Source: Candidatus Aminicenantota bacterium | Lineage (GTDB): Bacteria > Acidobacteriota > Aminicenantia > Aminicenantales > UBA8522 | DNA: 64,000 bases | NCBI GenBank assembly: GCA_017886205.1 | Contig: JAFNEO010000024.1 | Span: forward strand, 1 to 64,000 | Direction of reading: 5' to 3' | Shown here: piece by piece, positions 47,914-57,701 of the stretch | How positions within the stretch are numbered: position 1 is the stretch's first letter | Layout of the letters: every line of letters begins with the position of its first letter | Made by a program: the position numbers and the translations under genes | Notes under the pieces: generated by a model | The model's input: only the letters and a program-made list of their open reading frames with translations | Database searches by the model: none | Told to the model about the DNA's origin: nothing

Positions 47914-49569
47914 TCAATACTGCCAACTCTTGAGGTCGGCGCCCGGAGGGGCCGTTTTTCGGATGTGCTCGGCCATGGCGGGCAGGTAGCAGATCGTGGG
48001 GTTTCGGCCGGAAGCGCAGCCGGTCCAGCAGTGGGGCGCCCGCTTGCCGTACTCGATCGTCCCTTCGAAACCCGGGTTCTGAGCGTTGCGCAGGTACTTC
48101 TCCAGAAGCATGGTGGCTTCTTCCAGATAAAAAGTGTCGGTGTCGCCCATGTAGATGTGGAGTTTGCCGTTGAGCTTCGGTCCTAGTGTCGCCCAATCCC
48201 GCTGGATGATGTAGCTCAGGTCGTAGTGCTCGCACCAGTAGGCCGCGACTTCTTTGTCGATGACGCCGGTTAGCGTGTCATAGAGTGGCCGGGGATAGCC
48301 GTCATTTCCCACCGGCCCGAAGACGGCCTGGAATATATCCAGTTGCTGACCTGACCGGCCCCTGGTGCCCAGGACCAGCTCGAAGAGGCTGGCTTGCTCC
48401 TGAGTGGCCATAACCTGGTCATCGATACCTCTCATCCAGGGCCGGCTCGGTTCCTTTTTCCAGGCCCCATTGGGATAATAGGCATTAGCATCCTGATAGA
48501 TGTCGACGAGCTGAAGATAGCGGAAATCCACCGGGTCCGGACAGAATATCCAGGCGCCGCTAAATAGATCGGGATAGAAAACCTGCACGGCAAAAGCCCG
48601 CCAGCCGCCCGTCGAGCCGCCGAAAAGCGTCCGCGCCCAAGGCTCGGCGATGGCGCGGAACTTCTGCTCCACACACGGCAAGAGCTCCTGCGTCAACGCA
48701 TCTCCATAGGGACCGACGTTGGCCGAGTTCACGGCATAGGAATCATCGTAGAACGGATTCGGGTCCTGAGGGACGACGAGCAGGAAGCGGGGAAAATTCG
48801 GTGAGGTCCATTCCTTGAAGAACGAGTTGTCGGGATTCTCCGCGAAGTTCCGGAAGGCCGGCGTGAAATGGCTCTGGAGATAGGCGACCGGATAGCGGGC
48901 GTCCGGATGGGTGTCGAACCCTTCCGGGAGGAGAGCCAAGGCCCCCACGTACATATCCGTTCCCCAAAAGCGGCTAATCCGTTCGCTCCTGATCTTGATG
49001 TATTTGATGTACCTCGTATCCTGCGGCGGCGGGATCGGCGGAATTCGCTCGGTCAGGGCGATGCGGATCGTTCCTCCTGCCGCGGGATCCAACTGCAGCT
49101 TCTCCGGACGGCTGTAGAGATTTCCCGGCGAAGTGTTCCACTGCTGTCCTTCCCATTGGTCCATGTGCATTTTCACGACATGTCCGTCAGAACGATGAAA
49201 AGTCGTGTAGACATTAAGCACCGCCTGGACGTTATATTCGCCGGCCGGGATGTCCTTGATGCTGTCGAGCGGAAACCCGAGAATCTGCTCGTCGATCACG
49301 GCCGGTTGGCCGGGCTGCAGCCCTTCGACATCAACTCCGAAAAGAGGCTGCGGAGAGCGCCAGTTGACTGCTGTATATCTCGGCTCGTTCTTAAAATCGC
49401 TAGAAATCAGCAGGAGAATTCGGCCGTCCAGAGGTTCCTTCTGGAGGCCTTCCGGAAAAGATATCTCAAAACGGAAACGGGCGGCGCCGGAGGTAGGACC
49501 GGCATTCGATGAAGCAAGCCCTATACTCAAGAGCACTAACAGGATGAGGGTTCGGTTCCATCGCGGCAT
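47914..49569 (-). CDS. Exported esterase-like alpha/beta hydrolase
   Basis: Signal peptide; FGGSTGGWRAFAVQVFYPDLFSGAWIFCPDPVDF nucleophile region; APHCW near C-terminus. Confidence 0.78.
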   Translation of the reverse strand: MPRWNRTLILLVLLSIGLASSNAGPTSGAARFRFEISFPEGLQKEPLDGRILLLISSDFKNEPRYTAVNWRSPQPLFGVDVEGLQPGQPAVIDEQILGFPLDSIKDIPAGEYNVQAVLNVYTTFHRSDGHVVKMHMDQWEGQQWNTSPGNLYSRPEKLQLDPAAGGTIRIALTERIPPIPPPQDTRYIKYIKIRSERISRFWGTDMYVGALALLPEGFDTHPDARYPVAYLQSHFTPAFRNFAENPDNSFFKEWTSPNFPRFLLVVPQDPNPFYDDSYAVNSANVGPYGDALTQELLPCVEQKFRAIAEPWARTLFGGSTGGWRAFAVQVFYPDLFSGAWIFCPDPVDFRYLQLVDIYQDANAYYPNGAWKKEPSRPWMRGIDDQVMATQEQASLFELVLGTRGRSGQQLDIFQAVFGPVGNDGYPRPLYDTLTGVIDKEVAAYWCEHYDLSYIIQRDWATLGPKLNGKLHIYMGDTDTFYLEEATMLLEKYLRNAQNPGFEGTIEYGKRAPHCWTGCASGRNPTICYLPAMAEHIRKTAPPGADLKSWQY

Positions 49570-49690
49570 GGTTGTGTCCCCAATAGGGGTCTATAATCAC
49601 TTTTTTCAACCCTATCACTCACTCCGGACCTCTGTCAATTCCAGCCTGCGGATTTCTGTTGTATAATGAGCCGTCCGAGGAGACTCCTTC

Positions 49691-51592
49691 ATGAAGAGAA
49701 CGATCCTGGCGCTTGTCGCCATAGCGGCCTGCGTCTGGGCTGCCTTTGCCCAGACGGAAGAGCCGATTGTCACGGTGAAGGTCCTTCCCTCTGTTAAGGT
49801 CTTCAGGCCCGGCCAAGCCTATCCCTTCGCCCTCGAGATCACGATCCGTTCTCCCTTTCACATTAACGCCGACCTGCCGAGCGAGGACTATCTCATCGGT
49901 ACGACCGTGGACTTCAAGAGCGTGCCGGGCGTGACTTGCGGCAAGCTCATCTTCCCCCCCGCCACGATGAGGCGCTTTAGCTTCTCGCAAAATCCTTTAG
50001 CGGTCTATGAAGGAATCGTCAAGGTCACGGCCGAGATCGCCCTGGCCGCTGATTTCAAGAAAGACAAGGTTGCGATCGAGGGCACGGTCGGCTACCAGGC
50101 CTGCAACGACCAGTCCTGCCTGCCTCCGGCCGAGGCGGCATTCAGCAAGAAACTGCCGGTGGAGGGCGCTTCCAAGGTCCGGACTCCTGCGATATCGGTG
50201 CCGATTGAAAAGAGCGACCAGCCGATTGCCGTTGAGCCCGAAAGATCCCCGAGCCAGTCCGTGCCCCAGACCGGGAAAGAAGTCCTGGCGTCAGAACAGA
50301 AGTCACAAGCTTCTGTTCAAGAGAAACCGGCTTCTCGATTCGAAGGGAAAGGCCTGCTCCCGCTATTTCTCCTCGTCTTTCTCGGCGGGCTTGCTCTGAA
50401 CCTAACGCCTTGTGTCTATCCGCTCATCCCCATAACCATCAGCTATTTCGGAGGCCAGTCCGAGGGCAAGAAGAGCGGCGTCGTGCTCCACGCTGTCCTC
50501 TATGTCATCGGCATGGCGGTCACCTACTCCGTCCTGGGAAGCATCGCCGCCTTTACAGGCAGCCTGTTCGGCGCCGCGCTCCAGTATCCACCCGTTCTCG
50601 TTTTCATCGCCGTGATCATGCTCCTCCTCTCCCTGAGCATGTTCGACGTCTACGAACTGCGGATGCCGGCCTTCCTCAGCAGGCTCGCCGGCGGATCACA
50701 GAAAGGTTACTTCGGGACGCTCTTCATGGGGCTTACGGTCGGGATCGTAGCGGCTCCCTGCATAGGCCCCTTCGTCCTCGGCCTCCTGACCTATGTCGGG
50801 AACCGGGGCTCGGTCGTTCTCGGGTTCTCGCTCTTCTTCGTCTTGGCCCTGGGCCTGGGCGTTCCATTCCTTTTCCTCGGCATCTTCTCGGGCAGCCTGA
50901 ACAAGCTGCCGCGCTCCGGCGCCTGGATGGTCTGGGTCCGGAAGGTCTTCGGGTTCATCCTGATCGCCATGGCCATCTATTTCCTCAAACCGCTCTTCTC
51001 TAACACTCTCCTCTATCATCTCTCCCTGGCTTTGACCATGTTTATCGCCGGCATCTACATGGCCTGGCTGGAGCCGACCCAGACTCCCGGGAAAACGTTC
51101 CGCTATATTCGCACCATCGTCGGGATTATCTTTTTCGGGCTTGCGCTCATCGTCGCCTCCTCAGGCGTCCAGGTGTACCTTAATGGAGCGCTGGCGGCGG
51201 GCAAGGGTGGGGCTTCGATGAATGCCATCGACTGGTCGCCTTACTCGGAAGAAAACCTGGCCGAGGCCGCGGCGGCCGGCCGCCCCGTCTTCATCGACAG
51301 CTCCGCCGATTGGTGCATTCCCTGCAAGGAGCTGGACAAGCTCACCTTTAGCCGGCCCGAAGTGATCGCCGCCTCGCGCAAGTTCGTGATGCTCAAAGCC
51401 GACCTCACCTCCAACAAGGACGCCGGGGTCAAGGAATACTACAAAAAATACCGGATCAAGGGCGTGCCCACTCTCATTTTTTTGAAGCCCGACGGCAGCG
51501 AGATTCAAGAGCTGCGCGGCACCGGGTTCGAGTCCAAGGACGTCTTCCTCTCCAAGATGAAGCGCGCCCTGGAGCTCTCCCAACAGGAATAG
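49691..51592 (+). CDS. dsbD: Thiol:disulfide interchange protein DsbD (cytochrome c biogenesis TM domain and thioredoxin domain)
   Basis: Signal peptide, N-terminal DsbD domain, LNLTPCVYPLIPITISYFGG, VAAPCIGPFVLGLL, C-terminal SADWCIPCKELDKLTF. Confidence 0.93.
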   Translation: MKRTILALVAIAACVWAAFAQTEEPIVTVKVLPSVKVFRPGQAYPFALEITIRSPFHINADLPSEDYLIGTTVDFKSVPGVTCGKLIFPPATMRRFSFSQNPLAVYEGIVKVTAEIALAADFKKDKVAIEGTVGYQACNDQSCLPPAEAAFSKKLPVEGASKVRTPAISVPIEKSDQPIAVEPERSPSQSVPQTGKEVLASEQKSQASVQEKPASRFEGKGLLPLFLLVFLGGLALNLTPCVYPLIPITISYFGGQSEGKKSGVVLHAVLYVIGMAVTYSVLGSIAAFTGSLFGAALQYPPVLVFIAVIMLLLSLSMFDVYELRMPAFLSRLAGGSQKGYFGTLFMGLTVGIVAAPCIGPFVLGLLTYVGNRGSVVLGFSLFFVLALGLGVPFLFLGIFSGSLNKLPRSGAWMVWVRKVFGFILIAMAIYFLKPLFSNTLLYHLSLALTMFIAGIYMAWLEPTQTPGKTFRYIRTIVGIIFFGLALIVASSGVQVYLNGALAAGKGGASMNAIDWSPYSEENLAEAAAAGRPVFIDSSADWCIPCKELDKLTFSRPEVIAASRKFVMLKADLTSNKDAGVKEYYKKYRIKGVPTLIFLKPDGSEIQELRGTGFESKDVFLSKMKRALELSQQE

Positions 51593-51637
51593 CCGTCGCA
51601 AATGGCGCCAACACATGCTTGATCTGCCGCTTTTTCC

Positions 51638-51667
51638 TTGACACTCCTCGTCCTTCGACGATATATT
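51638..51667 (+). promoter_or_regulatory. Sigma70-like promoter TTGACA-N18-TATATT
   Basis: TTGACA 51638-51643, TATATT 51662-51667. Confidence 0.55.
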
Positions 51668-51786
51668 TGAGGTTGAGCGCTATTGGGGATTCCAGGCCAA
51701 AGCCTGCGACCCCGACGGGTATGAATCAGTTGCCAGGCGGCAAATTGTGCTTTCGGAGAAATAACACGCTCATGGAGGCGAAGAAG

Positions 51787-52353
51787 ATGAAAAAACGGAT
51801 CATCATCGGCTTATCAATCTGGATCTTCATGGCGGTTTTCCTGAGCTCGAGTACCGCAGTCCTGGAGACCGAAGAATTCACAGCCAGAGTCCTCAGCGGC
51901 GGCCAGCAGTACACGGAGAGCGTGAAAAAGATCAAGATCACGATTGACAGCTATACGGCCGATGAGGAAGTCCTAAACCTTATTGGCGTGATGAACCAGC
52001 AGGGTTACGAGGCGTTCATGGACGCCTTCCGAGCCTTGAATAAGGGAATTTTTTTCCCCATCGGCGGCCGCGGCATCAAGATCATCATCCATGGGGCCCA
52101 CAGCATTCCCACGGAAAAAGGAAGACAGATCCTTCTCTACGCCACGAGACAGAGCTGGGACGTAGAGATGAACCAACGCATCGACCCCCGGTTCAGCTTC
52201 ATGGTCGTCGAACTCAATGTCGACAACAAGGGAAAGGGAACCGGCAAAATCTACGAACAGGCCAGCATTCAGCTGACCCCCCAGAGGACGTTCGTGATGG
52301 ACGGCTATAACTCGCCTCCCAAGCAGCTCTGGGACGTCCGGCTGTCGAAATAG
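51787..52353 (+). CDS. Exported protein of unknown function
   Basis: Signal peptide MKKRIIIGLSIWIFMAVFLSSSTAV; preceded by AGGCGAAGAAG. Confidence 0.75.
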   Translation: MKKRIIIGLSIWIFMAVFLSSSTAVLETEEFTARVLSGGQQYTESVKKIKITIDSYTADEEVLNLIGVMNQQGYEAFMDAFRALNKGIFFPIGGRGIKIIIHGAHSIPTEKGRQILLYATRQSWDVEMNQRIDPRFSFMVVELNVDNKGKGTGKIYEQASIQLTPQRTFVMDGYNSPPKQLWDVRLSK

Positions 52354-52363
52354 CCGCCCCCGC

Positions 52364-53272
52364 CTACTGCTTGGTCTTGAGAGGTCTCTCCGACCCGTCG
52401 AAGAACTGATTCTGAAGCTCCAGAGTAACGGTGTCTTCCTTGACCGAGCGGATCATCTCCGCCAGGAGACCCGCCTCCAGTTTGAGGATCATCTCGCCCA
52501 GCTCCTTGTTCCCGTAGCTCCCGTCTCCACGATAGTGGTTGGGCTGGCTGGCGTACCACCAAATGCCCGTGTAGGCATGTTTGAGGTTGGCGAGCCGCCT
52601 TTGGTCCTCGCCGCTCTCCTGGCCCGCCCTGTCCACATGAGCCAGATCAGGTCGGTTGGCCAGCATAGCCGAGGTCTCTTCCTCCCCGGCATGGCCGTCG
52701 AGGGTCGTTTTGCGCAGCTTTTTTAAGGCCGCTTCCATGGAGTCATCCTCGACCGAGTCGAACAGATAGACGGCATAGTCTTTTCTTGAAGCAAGTTGAG
52801 CCTGACAGAAAAACCGGAGGAAAGATTCATTGCCGCCGTGCCCGTTGAGCAGGATGATCTTCTTTATCCCGTTGCGGCCGAGTTCATCGCACGTCTCCTG
52901 GAGAAGGTCGAGCATCATCCAGGTGCTGTAGGCGATCGTGCCCGGCTGGTGCTTGGCTTCGAATATCTGCCCGACATAATAGGCCGGGTAGATGATCGTG
53001 TACTCCTGCTTGGCGGCCCGCAGCGCCACCTCCCGGCAGTCGATCAGGTCGGTTCCCAGGGGAAGATGGGGACCGTGTTTCTCCAGGATGCCGACGGGGA
53101 TGACACATGTGGCTTCTGCCTTGGCCACGGCCTGGATAAAATCCGGCGCCGTGAGCTCCTCATAATGCACCGAAAGACCGGCCTCAGGCTTAGCCGCTTC
53201 TTGAGCCATAGATGCCGCCGGAAAAAGAAAGTTAGCGGAAGCGACCCACAGGAATACCTTGTTGACGTTCAT
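52364..53272 (-). CDS. Creatininase-family protein with signal peptide
   Basis: CVIPVGILEKHGPHLPLGTDLIDCREVA, IILLNGHGGNESF, GHAGEEETSAMLA. Confidence 0.9.
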   Translation of the reverse strand: MNVNKVFLWVASANFLFPAASMAQEAAKPEAGLSVHYEELTAPDFIQAVAKAEATCVIPVGILEKHGPHLPLGTDLIDCREVALRAAKQEYTIIYPAYYVGQIFEAKHQPGTIAYSTWMMLDLLQETCDELGRNGIKKIILLNGHGGNESFLRFFCQAQLASRKDYAVYLFDSVEDDSMEAALKKLRKTTLDGHAGEEETSAMLANRPDLAHVDRAGQESGEDQRRLANLKHAYTGIWWYASQPNHYRGDGSYGNKELGEMILKLEAGLLAEMIRSVKEDTVTLELQNQFFDGSERPLKTKQ

Positions 53273-53373
53273 CGCCTTCACCTCCATATATTTTTCTTTC
53301 TCGCTTATATAGCCGAAACTCCTCTATGTCAACCTCCCTGGTTCGCCATCCACCAAACTCCTTCTTGATTCTT

Positions 53374-53402
53374 TTGACCCCCGGTTAGGCCTGTGATATA
53401 AG
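53374..53402 (+). promoter_or_regulatory. Sigma70-like promoter TTGACC-N17-TATAAG
   Basis: TTGACC 53374-53379, TATAAG 53397-53402. Confidence 0.5.
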
Positions 53403-53420
53403 CACTCGGGGAGGGATAGC

Positions 53421-55172
53421 ATGCACAAGCGAACCCAGATCATGACTTTTCTGATCGTCTTGATAGTCGCCGGGGTGCCCTTGGTCGGGCGGCAACAGGC
53501 CCAGCCCGCTCCCGCGGCTTCGGAACAAACCTACGCTGTCAAGATCGACTTCGATGTCAGGGTCAAGATGCGTGACGGAGTCGAGCTCTCGGCCGATATC
53601 TATCGACCCGAGGCCGAAGGACGGTTCCCGGTCGTCCTTAACCGGACACCCTATACCAAGACGGGCTCTGTAAAAACCGCCCGCTTTTTTGGGGAGCGAG
53701 GTTATGTCTTTGTGGCCATGGACGTCCGCGGCCGGGGCGACTCGGACGGGAAGTTTGTCCCCTACCGCAATGACGGCCAGGATGGCTACGACGCGGTCGA
53801 GTGGTGCGCCGCTCAGTCCTGGTCAACTGGCAAGGTCGGCACGATCGGCGGCTCTTATAACGGCCGGATCCAATGGCTCACGGCCGTGCTGCAGCCGCCC
53901 CACCTGACAACAATGATCGCCATGGTGACGCCTTCCGACACCTTCGTCGAATGGCCGACCGGAACTCATCTGCCCATGGACATAAGCTGGTATCATTTCA
54001 CGGCGGGCCACGTCCTCCAGAACATGGAGGCGGTGGACTGGCCCAAAATCCACAGGCACCTTCCTCTCTACACCATGGACGAAGCGGTGGGCCGGCCGTC
54101 TCACTTCTGGAAGGAGGACCTCGACCATCCTCTACTCGACGCCCATTGGGAGGCGCTCCGCTACCAGAACAAGTACGACCGGGTCCAGGTGCCCGTCCTC
54201 CATATCTCCGGATGGTATGACGATGAACAGATCGGGACGCCGCTCAACTTCATCGGAATGACAACCAAAGGACCGGAGGGCGTCCGGAACAAGCAGAAGC
54301 TATTGATGGGTCCCTGGCCACATGCCATCAACTCGACCTCCAAGCTCGCCGAGATCGACTTCGGGCCGACCGGAACGATCGACCTCAACGGCTATTTCGA
54401 GCGCTGGTTCGATTACTGGCTCAAGGACAAGGATACGGGAATCCTGTCCGAGCCGCCGGTGAGGATCTTTGTCATGGGCGATAACACCTGGTCGGATGAG
54501 AGCGAATGGCCCATCGGCCGGACCCGGTGGACCACGTATTACATTCACAGCATGGGCCGGGCGAACAGCCTGTTCGGAGACGGCACTCTCTCGACGTCTT
54601 TGCCCGCTGCTGAGCCGGCTGATTCTTACACCAGCGACCCAGAGCACCCGGTACCGTTCATCACCGAGCCCTCCTTCGCCCAGATCGGAAGCGCCGAGGA
54701 TTATCGTCCGGTCGAGCGGCGGGACGACGTCCTCGTCTACACCAGCGAGCCCCTGGCCGAACACCTGACCGTCTGCGGGCCGATCAAGGTCGAGCTCTAC
54801 GCGTCTTCGACAGCCAAGGACACAGACTTCATGGGAATGCTAATTGATGTCTGGCCGGAAGGGTACGCCCAGCGGCTGATCGACGGCATGGTCCGGGCCC
54901 GTTATCGGGGCGGGATGGACAAGGCCTCGCTGATCGAGCCCGGGAAGGTCTATGCCTATACTCTAGACCTGTGGAACACCTGCCAAACCTTCAAGAAAGG
55001 TCACCGCATCCGGCTGCAGATCGCGTCCTCTGCTTTTCCTAAATACGACCGGAACGCCCAGACGGGAGACAACCTGGCCAAGGCAACAGAGCTCCAGAAG
55101 GCCGAGCAGAGGATCTACCACGACAAAAACCGTCCTTCCCATATCGTCCTTCCGGTAGTCCCCAAAAAATAG
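53421..55172 (+). CDS. Exported CocE/NonD-family (X-Pro dipeptidyl-peptidase S15-like) hydrolase
   Basis: VKMRDGVELSADIYRPEAEGRFPVVLNRTPY, VGTIGGSYNGRIQWL nucleophile, C-terminal jelly roll. Confidence 0.92.
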   Translation: MHKRTQIMTFLIVLIVAGVPLVGRQQAQPAPAASEQTYAVKIDFDVRVKMRDGVELSADIYRPEAEGRFPVVLNRTPYTKTGSVKTARFFGERGYVFVAMDVRGRGDSDGKFVPYRNDGQDGYDAVEWCAAQSWSTGKVGTIGGSYNGRIQWLTAVLQPPHLTTMIAMVTPSDTFVEWPTGTHLPMDISWYHFTAGHVLQNMEAVDWPKIHRHLPLYTMDEAVGRPSHFWKEDLDHPLLDAHWEALRYQNKYDRVQVPVLHISGWYDDEQIGTPLNFIGMTTKGPEGVRNKQKLLMGPWPHAINSTSKLAEIDFGPTGTIDLNGYFERWFDYWLKDKDTGILSEPPVRIFVMGDNTWSDESEWPIGRTRWTTYYIHSMGRANSLFGDGTLSTSLPAAEPADSYTSDPEHPVPFITEPSFAQIGSAEDYRPVERRDDVLVYTSEPLAEHLTVCGPIKVELYASSTAKDTDFMGMLIDVWPEGYAQRLIDGMVRARYRGGMDKASLIEPGKVYAYTLDLWNTCQTFKKGHRIRLQIASSAFPKYDRNAQTGDNLAKATELQKAEQRIYHDKNRPSHIVLPVVPKK

Positions 55173-55179
55173 ACCTCTG

Positions 55180-55209
55180 TTGACATCACCGGGCGGCTAC
55201 AGATATATA
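55180..55209 (+). promoter_or_regulatory. Sigma70-like promoter TTGACA-N18-TATATA
   Basis: TTGACA 55180-55185, TATATA 55204-55209. Confidence 0.55.
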
Positions 55210-55252
55210 TTCTGCGGGAAGCAAGGAGAGGTTGGGCGGAAAGGAGAAAGAG

Positions 55253-56824
55253 ATGAAGCGAAAATATGACGAGTCAGAAATCCCTGTCGGCTGCGCCGTC
55301 CATGGCATGAGCCGGCGTCGGTTCTTGACCGGTTGCGCCGCCTGCGCCGGAGCGGCGGGGCTCATGGCGGCTCCGAGATGGCTCCGCGCTGCCGGCGGTA
55401 AGGGCCCCAAGATCCGGATCGTCTATGCCCTCCACGGCCCGAAGCAGGAAGTCCCCGATTGGCCCAATAAAGGATTCGATTTTGTCCCGGTCATGGAGCG
55501 GACCAACGCCGCCCTGGCCAACCGCTTCAAGGACTATACCTTCCTCCCGGCGCTGGCGGCCGGCGAAGAGCAGGCCCAGAAGATCCTGGAAGGAGATAAG
55601 GCCGGAGATATCGACGGCTACATCGTCTATCAGATGAACTGCTGGAACCGAGTCGCCCAGACGATGGTGACCTCGGGCAAGCCCGTCCTCTATGCCGACT
55701 TCCAGTACGCAGGAAGCGGCGGATTTTTGGTTTACACCGCAGGTTTCATGCGAGAAGGGAGGGCTAACCTGGGCTTCGTTGCCTCATCGCGGCAGGACGA
55801 CCTGTTCGGGGCGGTCCAATGCTTCGAGGCGGCCAAAGCGGCCGGCCCTTCGTTCGATTTCGCCGCTGCGACGGCCAAGCTGCGCATGTCGCAAACTCCC
55901 CGGCCGGGCGACCTCACCTGCCGTGCGGATCAGCTATCAACGCTTCCCGCCGAAGAAACCATCCGCCGGATGAAGGCCTCAAAGATCCTCGCCGTCCAAG
56001 GACCCGAGGCCGCTCCCGAGACGACGATGATGGGGATTCCCGTAGTCTATGTCCCCTTCTCCGAGCTCAATGACGCCTGGGCGGCCGCGGACAAGGACGA
56101 GGCCCGAGCCATCGCCGACCGCTGGCTGAAGACCGCCTCCCGGATCGAGGGCGTATCCCGCGACGAGCTCGTCAATTCGGCCGCCATGTACCTGGGCGAG
56201 AAAGCCGTTCTGAAGAAACACGATGCCATGGGCATCACCATCAACTGCCTGGGCGGGTTCTACGGCAATCACATCCATGCCTACCCGTGCCTCGGCTTCC
56301 ACGAACTGAACAATCAGGGTTTGGTCGGGGGATGCGAATGCGACGTGCCTTCGGCCGCCGTCATGGTGGCCGGCTCCATCATGACCAAAGGCCGGCCCGG
56401 GTACATCTCCGACCCTGTCATCGACACCGCCAAGCGACAGATCATCTACGCCCACTGCGTGGCCTCGAACAGAGCTTTCGGACCTAAAGGCGAAGCCAAC
56501 CCCTTTGAGATCCTCACCCATTCCGAGGACCGCCAGGGCGCCTCAGTTCGCTCGGTCCTCCCCGTGGGCTACCTGACCACGACTATCGAGATCTCAGACC
56601 CGCGGAAGGAGATCATCTTTCATCAGGCTAAGGCTGTCGCCAACGATCCGGATGACCGGGCCTGCCGGACCAAGCTGGCCGCCGAGCCTCTGGGCGATAT
56701 CGAGAAGCTGTTCACCATGTGGGACAAATGGGGCTGGCACCGGGTGACATTCTACGGTGATCTCAAGAAGCCCGCATACGAACTGGCCGCCGCCCTCGGC
56801 TGGACTGTAGTCGAAGAAGCCTAG
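55253..56824 (+). CDS. Tat-signal protein with L-fucose/L-arabinose isomerase-like fold
   Basis: MSRRRFLTGCAACAGAAGLMAAP twin-arginine signal; NCLGGFYGNHIHAYPCLGFHELNNQGLVGGCECDVPSAAVM resembles isomerase C-terminal region. Confidence 0.72.
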   Translation: MKRKYDESEIPVGCAVHGMSRRRFLTGCAACAGAAGLMAAPRWLRAAGGKGPKIRIVYALHGPKQEVPDWPNKGFDFVPVMERTNAALANRFKDYTFLPALAAGEEQAQKILEGDKAGDIDGYIVYQMNCWNRVAQTMVTSGKPVLYADFQYAGSGGFLVYTAGFMREGRANLGFVASSRQDDLFGAVQCFEAAKAAGPSFDFAAATAKLRMSQTPRPGDLTCRADQLSTLPAEETIRRMKASKILAVQGPEAAPETTMMGIPVVYVPFSELNDAWAAADKDEARAIADRWLKTASRIEGVSRDELVNSAAMYLGEKAVLKKHDAMGITINCLGGFYGNHIHAYPCLGFHELNNQGLVGGCECDVPSAAVMVAGSIMTKGRPGYISDPVIDTAKRQIIYAHCVASNRAFGPKGEANPFEILTHSEDRQGASVRSVLPVGYLTTTIEISDPRKEIIFHQAKAVANDPDDRACRTKLAAEPLGDIEKLFTMWDKWGWHRVTFYGDLKKPAYELAAALGWTVVEEA

Positions 56825-56885
56825 TCGTCTCCGCATCTCAGAACCCACCGCCCAAACCCGATGTCGGTGCTCACCCAGCTTTTCC

Positions 56886-56913
56886 TTGACTTCGGGCGGA
56901 TGGCAAATATATC
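56886..56913 (+). promoter_or_regulatory. Possible promoter TTGACT-N16-TATATC
   Basis: TTGACT 56886-56891, TATATC 56908-56913. Confidence 0.4.
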
Positions 56914-56933
56914 CTCTGGAGAAAGGGATCACT

Positions 56934-57680
56934 ATGAAACATCATAAAATGTTGCGTCTCGGTGCGGCGCTGGCCCTGGCGGCGGCGTTGACCGGAGGGG
57001 CTCTCGCTCAGCAGACGGCGGAGCTTTCCGATGAGCAGGTCAAGGAGCGGCTCGGCTTTCTGGAGAACGCCCTGCTGTCGGCCCAGCCGAGGGCGAAGCT
57101 CTGGTGGTACGGCTGGATCGCCAGCTATTCCGCAGGTGCCCTCGTCCAGGGGACTCTGGCCGCGGTTAACTGGGACAAGAAGGGGGACGATAAAGACTTC
57201 GCCGAAGACATGCTCGTGGGCGGAGCCACCTGCGCGTTGGGAGTGGGCGGACTCTTGATCAGCCCGTTTGTCCCGGCTTATGGGCCCACCGGGCTGCGGT
57301 CCATGCCGGAGGGGACTCCGGAGGAGCGCCAAGCCAAGCTCCTCCGGGCCGAAGAGCTTATGCGCGAATGCGCCCGGCGGGAAAAGGAGGGCCGGGGCTG
57401 GCTGACCCACGGCCTCAACCTCGGCGTCAATGCGGCCGCCGGTCTGGTCACCGTGCTGGTCTTTGACCGGCCATGGTCCGAAGGGCTCATAACCTTCGCC
57501 ATCAGCGAGAGCGTATCTCTCCTCAACATATTCTCTCAACCGCGCCGGGCCCAGAGTGACCTGAAGAACTACGAAATCAAGTATCTGGGAAATCCGGGGA
57601 CCTATCGGGCGGGGACGTCTGACCCGACCTGGTATATCAGCGTTCATCCCGGCGGGATCAGCTTCGGAATGCGCTTCTGA
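56934..57680 (+). CDS. Exported/membrane protein of unknown function
   Basis: Signal peptide MKHHKMLRLGAALALAAALTGGALAQ plus hydrophobic glycine-rich segments. Confidence 0.75.
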   Translation: MKHHKMLRLGAALALAAALTGGALAQQTAELSDEQVKERLGFLENALLSAQPRAKLWWYGWIASYSAGALVQGTLAAVNWDKKGDDKDFAEDMLVGGATCALGVGGLLISPFVPAYGPTGLRSMPEGTPEERQAKLLRAEELMRECARREKEGRGWLTHGLNLGVNAAAGLVTVLVFDRPWSEGLITFAISESVSLLNIFSQPRRAQSDLKNYEIKYLGNPGTYRAGTSDPTWYISVHPGGISFGMRF

Positions 57681-57701
57681 CCGGCCGCCGAGGAGGACAA
57701 T

